DNA of 64,000 nucleotides. Source: Sesamum alatum (lineage: Eukaryota > Streptophyta > Magnoliopsida > Lamiales > Pedaliaceae). Both the position numbers and the translations under genes were made by a program. The notes below the pieces were generated by a model, which saw only the letters and a program-made list of their open reading frames with translations, was not told the DNA's origin and did not search any database. Below are positions 21,577-33,266 of the stretch, piece by piece. Location of the stretch: the NCBI GenBank assembly GCA_034509735.1, contig JACGWO010000003.1:8060001-8124000 (forward strand). The letters are read 5' to 3'. Position 1 is the first letter of the stretch; every line of letters begins with the position of its first letter.

Positions 21577-22524
21577 TTGGATAGAAACAAAACACACAAA
21601 CTTTTCAAACAAAACCCTACTTCGATGAGAAACCCCAATTCCTACACTTACAGAACCCACAATGGAATCGAATACGAAGACAGTGATTCTGATGAAAACG
21701 AAGAGAACCCAGATCAGAACTTCACCCAAAATGGGAATTTTTACAATTATGAGGATTCCAAGAGGCACCCTAAGAAGAGAAAGCTTGAATCTTGCGTTTC
21801 CAATTATGAATTCGCTCCACGGAGGGATATTTGGAATGAAGAGGAGAGTTTTGCGCTGTTGGAAGCGTGGGGAGAGAGATACATGGAGTTGGGTTGGAGG
21901 AGTTTGAGGGCCGAGGACTGGGCTGAGGTGACTGAGAAAGTGTTGGAGATGAGTGGAGTTGAGCGGACGGAGGTTGAGTGCAGAAATCAATTGGACGTTC
22001 TGAAGAACAAGTACAAGAAAGAAAGGGCAAAAGTGGAAAGTGGGCATGGCAGCAAGTGGGTGTATTTCAAGAAAATGGATGCCTTGTTGAACACAAGCAC
22101 AAGAGGCCATTGTGGGTTGGGCTGTGGGGTTGATTCAGGGGAGTATGTGTTTATGAATCCACGAGTGTACTTGGACAAGTCTAATGTGTTAGATGAAATG
22201 AGGGATAGTCCGGGGCAATCTGATGAGGATAATGAGGATGATCAGGATGAGAATTTGGGTGGCCACAAGGAGGATGATGGGGAGTCTGCTAGATTGTTGG
22301 CAGATTCCATTCAGAGGTTTGGAGATATATATGAGAAGATTGAGGAGAGTAAGAGGAAGCAAATGCTGGAGTTGGAGGCAATGAGACAGGATTTTCAGAG
22401 AGAGTTGGAGTTGCAAAAGAAGCAGATATTTGAGCGTGCACAGGCTGAGATTGCTAGAATAAGGGAAATGGATGATGATGAGGATGATAACACTGATACT
22501 TCTGTGGAGAATCTTGGAGATTGA
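21577..22524 (+). CDS. Trihelix transcription factor, SIP1-clade-like
   Basis: Intact single-exon ORF of 315 residues, the only clearly functional host gene in the window. The N-terminus (1-80) is polar with an acidic patch and a basic 'RHPKKRKLE' segment (possible nuclear signal, about 62-70). The trihelix (Myb/SANT-like) DNA-binding domain spans about 84-175, starting at Trp86 in 'DIWNEEESFALLEAWGERY', then 'GWRSLRAEDWAEV' and 'CRNQLDVLKNKYKKER', ending 'WVYFKKMDALL'. An acidic stretch (about 208-235) and a C-terminal coiled coil (about 245-300, Glu/Arg/Gln-rich heptads) follow, as in ASIL/ENAP-type SIP1 trihelix proteins, which bind GT elements and often repress. A second Met at residue 17 is an alternative start. 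Upstream is LARD A's 3' LTR; downstream no close gene is seen. Confidence 0.93.
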   Translation: MDRNKTHKLFKQNPTSMRNPNSYTYRTHNGIEYEDSDSDENEENPDQNFTQNGNFYNYEDSKRHPKKRKLESCVSNYEFAPRRDIWNEEESFALLEAWGERYMELGWRSLRAEDWAEVTEKVLEMSGVERTEVECRNQLDVLKNKYKKERAKVESGHGSKWVYFKKMDALLNTSTRGHCGLGCGVDSGEYVFMNPRVYLDKSNVLDEMRDSPGQSDEDNEDDQDENLGGHKEDDGESARLLADSIQRFGDIYEKIEESKRKQMLELEAMRQDFQRELELQKKQIFERAQAEIARIREMDDDEDDNTDTSVENLGD

Positions 22525-23044
22525 TGCAAGAATTAGCTCAATGATTCATGTGAGTTATTCTGGTATGAAGGAAAGGTGTCTCCTTATTGAATAGGGATGT
22601 AACTAATGCTCTTTTGTTTATGTCTGATGTCCTTTCAGTTTTCCTGCTCAGTTGGTTGCTTTCTTGGTTTCAATTACTTGTATTCTATATGGTTGGGTTG
22701 TCTATCATGATAAATGAAGTTCATAAATTATGATTATTGGCTTGGTTCGAGCTTTCTAGTAATACGATTTATAGGAGTTCTCATCTTGAGGTAGTAGATA
22801 CATGATGTCTATATTCTTAATACGGGTTTTTTCCATATACAAAATATTGGTTTGTAACTCTTAGCCAACTATAGGGGGACGTGTATCTCTGACTATTTTG
22901 TTTAACAGCATTGGTTAACCACTTGCTGATAACATGAAGACAATGCTCTTGGACAAGTTGCATAGTTTTTTAACTTTCAAGTATATTAGATGGTGCCCTG
23001 TTCATTGTATGAGATAGAGAGAAATCTTTAAATTAGTCACTAGC
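22525..23044 (+). other. 3' flank of the trihelix gene
   Basis: Probable 3' UTR and downstream DNA. 'catgtgagtt' at about 22547 could be a donor for a 3' UTR intron, but no acceptor can be assigned with confidence. Nothing else is seen. Confidence 0.45.
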
Positions 23045-23869
23045 ATAGTAGTTAATGGCGCAGAAAGGCGCACGCCATGGCTAGAGACGCTAAAGGCGCA
23101 AGCCCATCACCGTTCTTCTGCTGTGGCGATGAGCTTTGCCCTGGTGAAGCAATGGTGCACACCTGGGCGCCATTTCGGCTGTTGCCCTGGTGGCGAGCGC
23201 CAGTCACGACTTTGCTAACCCAGGCCTTTTAGGCCTGGGCCCATTTAAAAAGAAAAAAAAGAAAAAAAGAGTCCAAAACAATAAAAACCCTTTGGCTCCT
23301 GCATGCTTATCGCTTTCTCCTTTAGGACCAGCCATGTTCACTGCTTTTCTGCTCTTTTTCTTTCTTCTTTCTTCTGTTTTCTTTCAGATCTCAGACCTCC
23401 TTTTCAGTTTCTCTTTGCATGACTTAGTTTCTGTCTTTCTTTTCCTCGTCTTTTCTTCTTCTCTGTTTTCTACTTGTATATTCTATTATCTATTTCAATT
23501 AGTAATTATAGTAAATTAGTAAGGTCTAATTGTTTATTATTGTTGAATATATTATACTATTATTGCTTATTAATAGTTTGATGATATTTAATTTCTGATA
23601 CTAGAGTATCAAGTATATTTATGCTATTATTATTACTTTGGAAGTGCAGAAAATTTACTAAAAATCTGATTTCTACCCTATTTCTGTTTATAAAAATGAA
23701 ATTTACTTTTTTATATTATTCTCTACGAAAAATTCTAATTATAAATATATAAATTATTTTGTGAATTAGCGCCGTCCTTCGAAAAGGCGCGCGCCGCGCC
23801 GTGCGCCATGCACCATGGCTCCAGGAGCTCTTTGCGCCACGGTGCGCCATGAGTCATTGACTACTTAGA
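23045..23869. mobile_element. Probable hAT-like TIR element rich in GCGCC motifs
   Basis: Left end 'tagtagttaatggcgca' is inverted at the right end ('tgcgccatgagtcattgacta'). Sub-terminal zones are dense in gcgcc/ggcgc words (23060-23210 and 23768-23850). Flanking 8-mers 'tcactagc' (23037-23044) and 'tcactagg' (23870-23877) differ at one base, fitting a hAT TSD. The interior has a pyrimidine-rich tract and no transposase; the short ORF at 23190-23519 is low-complexity. Confidence 0.55.
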
Positions 23870-23877
23870 TCACTAGG

Positions 23878-24830
23878 TGAGTGTAAATTAGAAAAACATA
23901 CATTATTGGTCTTGTTCTTACTTTTTGTTGTTATGGAGAACTTTGAAGTTATAAATATTGTCAATCAATTGCCTTATATATACCTGGTTAATTTACTGGA
24001 ATAATGTTATCGGAATCCTTGGCGATAATCATGTTATACCTTGGATATTAAAATTATAGATAAGTTGTCGAAGTGATAATTAATTGTCATCTGTGAAGGC
24101 AATTAATGTATTTCGTATAATGATCATGTAAGTAGTGGAAATACCAAACCTCACATCTTTTACATGGCCTGAATTACAAAACTTGACTTGATATACCTCG
24201 TCCATGAGTGGATTAATATCTTTCTTCATGTCTTAAAAGAAGGCAACCAGTGTTATCTCTATGTCCACACTTTAGATCCCCATGAGTCCTTTCCTAGTTC
24301 CCTTAAGGGTAGGTTATTGTCTTTGTTTTGGTGAAAGATTTCTATGTTCTGTCTAAACTGAGGAACATATCACTAGTTCAGGGGATAGAGTATATATATA
24401 TATATATATATGATGGAATAACATGAATTCTTACCTCATTTCAGATGCTTTGGATTCTATTCATTTTATCAACTAATGACAAGATGGACTCAGTCTTTGT
24501 GTTATCTATAAATTTGGATAAATAATTATACTCTAGTGAATTGTTCTTCATGTCTGTCAAAAGAAGGGAACAAGTGTCTACTTCTGTGTCCCAACTTTAA
24601 CGTACAAATGAAAGCATGAGTTCTTTTATTGGTTCTCCTTAAGATAGCTTGTTTAATTTTTTATCATGAAAGATTTCTATACATGGAGCACACTGAATTA
24701 TACTCCACTTCAAACTCTTCTCCGCTTTATCCATCTTATCAACTGATTACGAGATGGACTCAATCATAGTCTTATCTATAAATGGATAAATAACTAATAT
24801 TTTAAATCTATCATGTAATATCCTGAGTGT
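23878..24830 (+). repeat. Intergenic DNA with an imperfect ~320-bp tandem duplication
   Basis: 24227-24546 and 24548-24800 are diverged copies: both run from 'cttcatgtct' through 'gaaagatttctat' to 'agatggactca' and 'ctataaat'. A (TA)n run lies at about 24390-24412 in the first copy. No gene is seen. Confidence 0.75.
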
Positions 24831-24879
24831 TGAAATGATTAGATTGCAACAAGAAAGAACTTTCGGTATACAAATCAGG

Positions 24880-25150
24880 GTAAATTACTTCTGCACCCCT
24901 GAGGTTTGCATAATTACAGAGTCCCTCGTTAGCCCCCCGACACCCTTTACTAGTTCACAGAAAGGGAAAAATGAATTGATGTATTTAGTGGATATTGGAT
25001 CCGTCGGGACTGGAAGGGCTCGAACCCGCAGCTTTCCACCTTGACAGGGCGGTGCTCTGACCAATTGAACTACAACCCTAGGGCAATAAGGGATCCATAT
25101 AGATGAAATCGTGGAAGTGGACCTTTGATTCGTTGGACCACATCCCTTGA
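24880..25150 (-). other. Organelle-derived segment flanked by a MITE-like end
   Basis: 24880-24940 resembles one end of the MITE at 28137 ('ggtaaattact...gaggtttgcataattaca'). From about 24945 the sequence carries a plastid-type tRNA-Asp with flanks ('gatattggatccgtcggg') of the kind seen in organelle genomes. This is plastid DNA, possibly via mitochondria, moved to the nucleus. The right limit is unclear. Confidence 0.6.
25005..25079 (-). pseudogene. trnD-GUC: tRNA-Asp(GUC), plastid-type relic
   Basis: The minus strand reads as a cloverleaf with D arm 'gttcaattggtcagagca', anticodon loop 'ctgtcaa' (GTC) and T arm 'gggttcgagccc', the bacterial/plastid pattern rather than the nuclear tRNA-Asp pattern. 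Against the standard plastid gene as I remember it there is one extra base in the variable region and several acceptor- and T-stem changes that weaken pairing ('agggttg' against 'cagtcccg'). It is most likely non-functional in the nucleus. Confidence 0.75.
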
Positions 25151-28136
25151 AGTTTGTAAAGCCTTATATAGAAACGGAAAATAATGAAAAAGACAAATGG
25201 CCTTCTAGAGCTCCAATGAAAGATGAAAAGTTAAATAATATTAAATCCGAATGATCAATACCCTTTGAACCTAAACCTAAGCCTAGTTTATAGGGGTCAT
25301 CTGTAACTAATAAAAAGGATAAATAGTATTTTGTAATATTTTTAACCATTCAGGTCTTGAATACAGAATCAACGGTTTATTTCTTATTGATTTATAGCAA
25401 TGGTCCAGATTTTGCATTTAATAAAATATACATATATTTACATATAATATAAAAAGTAAATATAACAGAAAGTATGGAATAGAATTTGCACAATATTTAT
25501 AGCTCTAGGATATAAAATTCATTTCATAATATGTGAATATATGTAAGTCTTCTATTTTTATATGTAATATGTGTACCCACCCCCATTCCGTCCCCCACAA
25601 TATACCTATTCCTCACCAAGTTTATACCTTGGATATTCTTATATGTATTATTAAATTTTGATGTTATATATATGAATGAGCATATATTTTATATTTGTAA
25701 TATTATTTATATTTTTTACTAAGTTTTTTTCATATTTTTACATATAATAAACTTATACTTCATAGTTTTCTATATTGCATGTTTATCTTTATTTGCATAT
25801 ATATTATCAAAAATTCTTATATAATTTATATTTCATATGTTAAATACATGCATGAATGTCAATATTCTATAGTGTGCACATACTTGTATCTATATATATA
25901 TATTGTAGATATTTTTATTTGTTTATATATAAATATATGTGTATGCATAAATTGTCTGATTTGGATAAGTGCTGGATTTCCTCATCAACCGTTGAGCAAG
26001 CATGGTTTTAACTGTAGAATGTAGATTAGGGAATAACAATTTTTTGTTTTTTTTTTTTTTTCCCATTCTCCTCTATTATTGCATCCCTTGGTTCTCGATG
26101 TTTGCTGAAACCTCAAATGAATATGTTAGGTCATGCGATTTCACAAAATAGTACATGCTTTTTCCGCTCTGAAAAGAATATTTGGAAAAGAGCGAACCCC
26201 AACATCAGGTGGGCGAAGTTGGAAAGAAAAAGAGGAAAAAAACAGGGTACCCAAAATGCTGTTCTTTCTCATAGTTTTTGACTGAGATATAACATGTGGT
26301 TGTTGAGTAGATGTCACTGAATGAGTTAGGTATACATGTAGACATCCGGTGTAGCTTGCCAGTTATATTTGTTTGGACTAAATGTTAAATTGCACTCTTC
26401 TCTTTAACTTCTATAACTTTGTGTCCATATATGGAATTTCTTACTTCCTCTACTCAGTTTATTTGATCTGCAAATTGAATCAGCTCGTACCCTCGTTCAG
26501 TAGGTTGGGTAGCTTGGCCATGGATGCTTTTATGTATAAAACTTTTCTAATATTAACTAAAAATGCGTCTACATTTCTAGATATGATTAATAATTTTCTA
26601 CTTTACTCAGTTCATACTAATAGGTTATGATGAAACCTGTTTGACTATATCTTCATAGAGTAGCTTGTTAATTTGTGGGCATAATTTGTGGCATAGTTCA
26701 TGTCCGTTTTCTGTGATGTGAGTCATGTGACTAATGTTTCTTATTTCACAGTCTACAAAGAAGTGTAACTTTTCTCACTTGTTGCCAGAGATTTTGCGGG
26801 AGAAGATGACAAGTAAATATTCCTTGCAGTTGTATGATGTACTTTCCTTGCACTGACCATGATCACGGCCGGACTGTAATGCGGGAAACGTTTATGTAAA
26901 CGGTAGTAGATGGTGGGTAATGTTGGAATTTGCCTGGCAACTTATCAGGTGCATTCATTTCCTTTGTGTCAATATGTGCATTTATGTTCTGTTACTGAAA
27001 CTTTTTGTTGCGCTTCTGCATAATCCCCTGGACGACACTTCTGTTGCAAATGTGTATCCATCAATAATTCCAGGGTGTTTTTTGAGTTTGAATCTAGCAA
27101 ACCGCTGAAAGTGATGACCATCTGATACATTATCTTCGTACCAAATACATAGTCAGCGTTGGAAAAGTGGCACAAAAACAAATTAGTTTTGTTCTATGCT
27201 GCCCTCTTGGCCGTCTTATTTTTTCGGCCATAAGCTTTTGCACGACGTAGAATGATTGATATCTGATTCATTGTGCTTCTGCTAGGCAGTGAGTTATCTG
27301 CATTTCACATTATATTTGTAATGTTATTTTCTAGTCTAAACATTGGAAGATTTGGGAGGCGAAATTATGAGGGATACAACTCTCTCTGATTTCATTTTGA
27401 ACTTTTGTGTGTATTTTGGTTAGTGGTTTTCCCCCAACAAAAAGTATATGTGTTCACACCTATTACATAATTATGTTTGACTTGTAGTATTAACTATTAA
27501 GATGTTAATCTAATGTGTGAGTTATGCTCTTTATGATTAAAATACTATTGGTTGAGAAATATTTAATTTATCGGGCTTCCTTTAAAACGGATTGGATTTT
27601 CTATCGTAAATTATCACATCCCTTGTCGTATTTGGCATATATATGCATTGTATGTACAAAGATTAGGTTATCTATTCTCTTTAAGGAAAGATTTCGTACA
27701 CATAATATGCATATATTAAATGCAGAAGGAGATGTAATAGGATTTGAAATAAAAAAATTCAAACCAATTTTAGAGAAGGGCGCGGCGGATGTGAGATGAT
27801 TTGGAGTTGAGTAGGTTTTTCTATGAAAGTTTGTAAAGTATTAATTTTTTAGTCCATACAAAATAAAATATTACAGGTATTATTTTGCATAGAAGAAAGT
27901 CATTATGCTGTGCTGTGCCTCTAATTAAAAAGTTATATCTAATGCTTCTTGTATATATGTATGTTTGGTATTGTGGTGAAATTCATCCATCCCTTCACAA
28001 TTAATGGAGTAGTAATCTTGGATGTTTTAGTCATCTGTGTAGGAAATGAAATATAGTTAATTAATACTTCAATTTAAACTGCAGTGACCAAACACATAGA
28101 CTTCAGTGTTTAAGCTCACATTAATAGATTAACTAT
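25151..28136. other. 3-kb intergenic region without recognised gene
   Basis: 25370-25970 is very AT-rich with TATATA runs; ORFs there are chance. 26690-27330 is less AT-rich and contains a splice-acceptor-like 'cttatttcacag' (26744-26755), so it could include non-coding or UTR exons, but no protein is recognisable. A poly-T run lies at about 26040-26060. Confidence 0.5.
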
Positions 28137-28559
28137 GGGTAAATTATATCTACCTCCCTTGAGGTTTGACATAATTATAAATATTTTTCCGTTGTTTAAA
28201 AAATTACAAATATTCCCTATGAGGTTTGTAACCGTTTAATAAATAATTTATTTTCTTTCTTTTTTTATGGGTGATCAAAATGCCCTTATGTATTTTATTT
28301 AATTTTTAAAATTTTTTGAATTTTTTTTTACTATAATGCGCAAGGAGAGGTTCTTACATTTTTTTATACAGAGGAGTTCATAATGCAATTTGTCTCGATT
28401 GATTTTTCTGCAATTTAATTAAAAAAATCCATAGCAAAATGGTTAATTTCAAACTTTTGGTTGAAATTACAAACTTCAGGGATATTTATAATTTTTCAAA
28501 ACAATAAGGGGATATTTTATAATTATGTCAAATTTCAGAGGAGGTAGATGTAATTTACC
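28137..28559. mobile_element. MITE, 423 bp, 9-bp TSD
   Basis: Terminal inverted repeats of about 50 bp ('gggtaaattatatctacctc'; the right end reversed gives 'ggtaaattacatctacctc'). Flanking 9-mers 'attaactat' (28128-28136) and 'attaattat' (28560-28568) differ at one base. A 9-bp TSD and G-start TIR suggest a Mutator-type MITE. No coding capacity. The left-end motif recurs singly at 24880. Confidence 0.8.
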
Positions 28560-29108
28560 ATTAATTATTGTTTGATGTTCTTCCTATGTTGACATTCACA
28601 TTCTTTTGACTTGGTTTTCTCCTTTTTAACATGAAATGATCTTTATGAAGGGGAAAAACAAAAGGCTTAAAGGCCATGTTTGTGGGCCTTGACTAACGGG
28701 TACTGCATGAGTGTGCTAATGCTTCCTTGCAGTAGAAAGATAACATCAACTAGTTGATAGGATCACGCTCCACCAGTAATCTCCTTAATAACTTGAGGTG
28801 GAATTGGGTGTGAAGTAGACTTGTCTTCCTCCTTGTTCTTTAGAGGGTGTCTTGGTGAGCTTATAATTTCTTTAGAGAATGATTTATAAGATGTTTGATA
28901 GCTTATATAATGTTATAAAGTATTTTGTAATTCTTAGAAAAGAGTTTATAAAATCGAAAAATAAGATAATAGGAGTTTATAAGCTCTTGTGAGAAAATAG
29001 GAGTTTTTAACTTATTTTTAAAATTTTGATAAGCTCATTCGCATTAATATAAAAAACTAGCATTACCACCACATCTTATTACTCCATTCACATTTATCCA
29101 AACACTTG

Positions 29109-29930
29109 GGACATGTTTGGAGGGAATGATTTTGAATTGCGAAATTGATATGGAGGAAGGATTTTTGGCTTATTTAAATTTCAATGTAATTTTTTTTTTT
29201 AAAAACTAATAAAAATGATATCAAAATAAATGGATTTACAACAATGATGCAAGTTGAACTTCTGAAGTTCGATTTTAGATTTCTTTTTTAAATTTTAAAA
29301 CAGGAGTCAAACTTCTAGAGTTCGATTTCAAGTGAAACTTTTCTTTTTTAATTTTAAAATAGGAGGTGAACTTCTAGAGTTCGACTTTTAAATTATTTTT
29401 TTAAATATTGAGTTGAAGTTGAATTCTTATAGATTGACTTTTAATTTTTATTTATTTTAGCTTTAATAATATAAATTCTACCATTAAAAATATATAATTT
29501 AAACATTACAATTATGATTTTAACTGATAGTTATATTTCTTAATACATTTAATATTTACACCAAAAAGTTTAACAATTAATTTATTGTTGATTGTATTAG
29601 TCGATTGTGATTTTTCAATAAATTAATTTTAATTTTTTTTGTGTAAATATTAAATTTATTAAGGAATATAATTATAAGTTAAAATTATAATTATAACGTT
29701 TAAATTATATATTATTAATGGTAAAATTTATATTATTAAACTTACAAAAAATAAAAATTAGAAATTGAACTGTAAGAGTTCGACTTCAAATCAAAATTAA
29801 AAAAAAAATAATTTGAAAGTCGAACTTTGGGATTTCGACTTCTGTTTTAAAATAAATTTCAAAGCGAACTTTACAAGTTCGACTTGCATCAATGTTTTGA
29901 ATTCATTTATTTTGATATTATTTATATTAG
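29109..29930. mobile_element. Long inverted-repeat element, left portion
   Basis: The sequence folds back on itself: 29200-29560 is inverted in 29590-29930, for example 'gatgcaagttgaactt' against 'acaagttcgacttgcatc'. Arms contain many short 'tcgaactt'/'aagttcga' motifs that are themselves small hairpins. The outer end of the right arm is not here: it resumes at 34505 beyond LARD B, which inserted into the arm. The termini (from about 29109, 'acatgtttggagggaatg') are only approximate. Confidence 0.8.
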
Positions 29931-30238
29931 TGATGGTGTAAGACTCAGGAGGATGTTGATCTAAGCACGGTGACTCGAAACGACGTCGTGAGACAAATAA
30001 CTCTTATAAACCCTTCCAAAAGTAAGAAAAATAACTTGTATATATAAATTAATATGAGATAACTTTACAAAGGATTCCACCCCCTATTTATAGTATTTCA
30101 TGGGGTGAAAGTACAATATCATCCCTCAACCGCCTTCAATCCAACGACCGAGATTTAACTGCTAAGGGTGCCTTGGTAATTTGGCATCACCCCACTAACT
30201 TACTTATAACTTCCATTACATGGCATTTTCGTAAAAAA
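29931..30238 (-). repeat. LARD B 3' LTR, truncated
   Basis: Ends normally at 29931 (TGATGG on the plus strand) but stops at 'cgtaaaaaa' near 30238, missing the first ~70 bp of the LTR in element sense. Adjacent filler 'cagaaacaaat' precedes interior sequence. Confidence 0.88.
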
Positions 30239-31269
30239 CAGAAACAAATCGCCAGTCCGAAAGATTTTTAGGATGTCACGCACTTTAAGAATATATCCAA
30301 CGAGGCGTTGTCGGGGGTTCGTCGATAGTGGATCGTGGCATGGCCGAGGCGCGCGCCTCGGCCGGGACTACTGATAGTGGATTGGGGCATGGCTGAGGCG
30401 CACGCCTCGGCTAGGCTTTGGTCGAGGCGAGACGCCTCGGCCAGAGTCTGGTCGTGCCCCCCGCCTCGGTCGGATTTCGGCCGAGGGTGTCCTTTTACCC
30501 CTCCTTCTTCATCTCTTGCTTGCTGAAGTGGTCGATTTTGATCACGAAGCGATTTTGGTTTACGGCACCAAGAACGTTCATCTGATTTGCTAGATTTTCC
30601 AAAATTTAAAGTTAGGAAAAAGTTGGAAACTCCTCGATTTCCTTCAATAGCGTAAGCCCCCATTTCAGACCTCGATGTCACGCATCAGCCACTTCGCTCC
30701 TAATTCTTTCACGTACTTCGAAGAGTTTCTTCCAGTGTTGTGGGATCTTGGTGCTACTTCCTCTCTTGAGGCTTTTAAATATTTTGTTTATCCTTGGGAG
30801 AGTTGTCAAGGACTCGTTTTTTTAAGTCTTCCTCTCCACAGTTGTAAAAATTTTCTAGAGGCTTAGTATGTTTGCAAGCGCGATTCACGAGTCCGTCCTC
30901 GCCTTTCGTCAAGGAAGGGAGATGAGGTTGCTCGCTCTCTCATCCTCTGCAACCTCGTATGCCGCCATGGAGGCGAGGGGGACCTTGCCCATTTGATGAC
31001 TATTTGTGATTGCGTTGCATTGCGTCACATTTGTATCTCCTCGTGTCGCAACGCATCATGTTGAATTTGTGTCGCACCATATATCATGTTGCGTCAAGTC
31101 GCGCCGCGGCGCGTCCCGTTGGGCTTTTCCTTGGTTGGAACACTCTTGGACCTTTGTGGAGGTCTTTGTCAATTTTGGAAACTTCTTAAGGGTTCATTTT
31201 TATATGTTATCAAACTTGGTTCCTCCATTGCTCATTATATTAAGTTGTTTCTTCTTGAACTAAATTTAA

Positions 31270-31892
31270 TATCAAGGTGAAGGGCAACCCCCCTCTTTTT
31301 GGGTCAAATGTCGGCGTGAGGGGCAATCCCCCTCTTTCAAACAAGATATTAAAGTGAGGGGTCATATCCCCCTTTTTTAGGTAAAATATTAACATGAGGG
31401 GTCATCCCCCTTCTTTAGATGAAATATTACTGTGGGGGGCAGTCCCCCTCTTATAAACAAGATGTTAAGGTGAGGGGTCATCCCCCTCTTTTAGGTGAAA
31501 TATTAACGTGAGGGGTCATCCCCCTATTTTAAATAAAGTGTTAATGTGAGGGGCAATCCCCCTCTTTTAGATAAGATATTAATATGAGGGGCAATCCCCC
31601 TCTTCTCAATGTGAGGGGCCATCCCCCTCCAACTTTTCAATGTGAGGGGCAATCCCCCTCTTCTAGATAAAATATTAATGCGTGGGGTCATCCCCCTCTT
31701 TTAGGTAAAACATTAACGTGAGGGGTCATCCCCCTCTTTTAGATGAAATATACCAATGTGAGGGGCAATCCCCCTCTTTTATACAAGATATCGATGTGAG
31801 GGGCCATCCCCCTCCAAGAGTGTCAGTGTGAGGGGCCATCCCCCTCTTTTGTTAAATAAAGTGTTAAATGTGAGGGGTCATTCCCCTTTCTC
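31270..31892 (-). repeat. Hairpin-unit array of LARD B (~17 units)
   Basis: Counterpart of 19196-19776. Units such as 'gtgaggggcaatccccctc' are spaced by 'tttagataaaatattaa'. About seventeen units by eye, more regular than in A. Copy number and link lengths differ between A and B, yet the foldback in each unit is kept. Confidence 0.9.
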
Positions 31893-33266
31893 ACTAAATA
31901 AAATGCAAGTAATGAATCTACAACAAGTAGACAAGAAAAAGTGTACATTTCATTACCGTTTTTCTGGGTTACAAAGTATTCGGAAAGGGATACAAGTCAT
32001 TGAGTAAAAATATTTCTTAGCAACGTTCCACATATGTGGACAATTTCGTCTCGTTCATTTTCTCCGACTTGATATAGTCATGCTTATTTGGAGTCCACTT
32101 TGACCATGTTCTATGTCTCATTGACTAGATTGAATGGGTGCTCTCCCGTGCCTCATCGCTGGGTTGCTCGATACTCCCCTAGGACTCCCGGGTGTCCTTC
32201 CACCCAACTTCCTTTAGCTACCTCCAGCCTCGTCCTCGAATTTTGGAAGACTACCCTGCTGGTTACTTTCGCCTGCCCGTCAGAACGGGGTGTTGTGAAG
32301 GTTCATACTCTCCGCTGGGCGTGAATGACGTCGGCATGTTCCTGGCATCCTCGGAGTTCTTTACCAAGCTCTATGCATACTTACGCTCTGTAGGCCAGAG
32401 GTGTCCTCGCTGCGGGGCCTGACCTGCTAACACTCTACCTCTGGGGTGATCACGCAGCCTCTCTCATCATGCTCTGCTTAGTCCCTGCCGACGTATCCAA
32501 GATGTGGTTTGTAAGAAAAACCCCTCCTATGCAGCTTACTTCCAATTATCATGAACTTTGCTATCTCAGCTCGAATTATCCTTTCTTTCTTGGGTCTTGA
32601 GATAAAATCCCAAATTTTCAATCTTCTTGCAGACCTTCTTTCCAGCTTGATGGAACGCTCTTCACCGTCAAGGCTTCTTCCCGCACCATCTCCATTTCGT
32701 GTCGCTCTTGACTTAGTAGGGTTATTCCCTCGCTCTGCGAAGGAGCCAATGAGCTGGCTGACTTAATGAGTCAGTTCGCCTCTTCCTTGTACGACCGCGA
32801 GATTTGTTCTAGGGTGAACTCATCGAGCTTCCTTCTTAATGCTTGGATGTTTGCTAAGTACTCGGTCATCTGCTCCCCCAGCTTCGTGGCCTCCATTCAA
32901 CTATTTGACCACAAGTTGGAAGTCGCTATCCGCCCTCGCATATGTCACTCCTGCTTTCTCCCCCTGCATATGTCGCTCCCATGGCACAAGTCAGCTTTCT
33001 CCCCTTGCATATGTCGTTCCTGCGACGCAAGTCAACTTTTCTCCCCTTGCTCAGTGCATCACACTCCAACTCGTTCTTGAACTCGCTGGCGACACTGCTG
33101 CCTTCTCGTCAAAGATGATACGGTTGGCATCGCGTCCTATTGCTCTCATTGCAACTCCTTCAGCTTGCCTTGCTCTCTGAGCGACTCTCTCAACTTGCTT
33201 TGTATCTCTCCTATTGGGCCTCCCGAGGTAATCCTCCTAACTCCAGCAGTTGGGAGGTTGTCATTG

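Noticed and set aside
23190..23519. 109-residue ORF with hydrophobic C-terminus
   Set aside because: Lies in the pyrimidine tract of a TIR element; Ser/Phe/Leu runs come from base composition.
25005..25079. Functional nuclear tRNA-Asp gene
   Set aside because: Arms follow the plastid/bacterial pattern and the acceptor and T stems are damaged.
25779..26024. Tyr/Ile-rich ORF
   Set aside because: AT-rich low-complexity sequence; no recognisable domain.
22547..26755. A ~4.2-kb 3' UTR intron of the trihelix gene
   Set aside because: Donor-like (22547) and acceptor-like (26755) words exist, but such short signals occur by chance over this distance.
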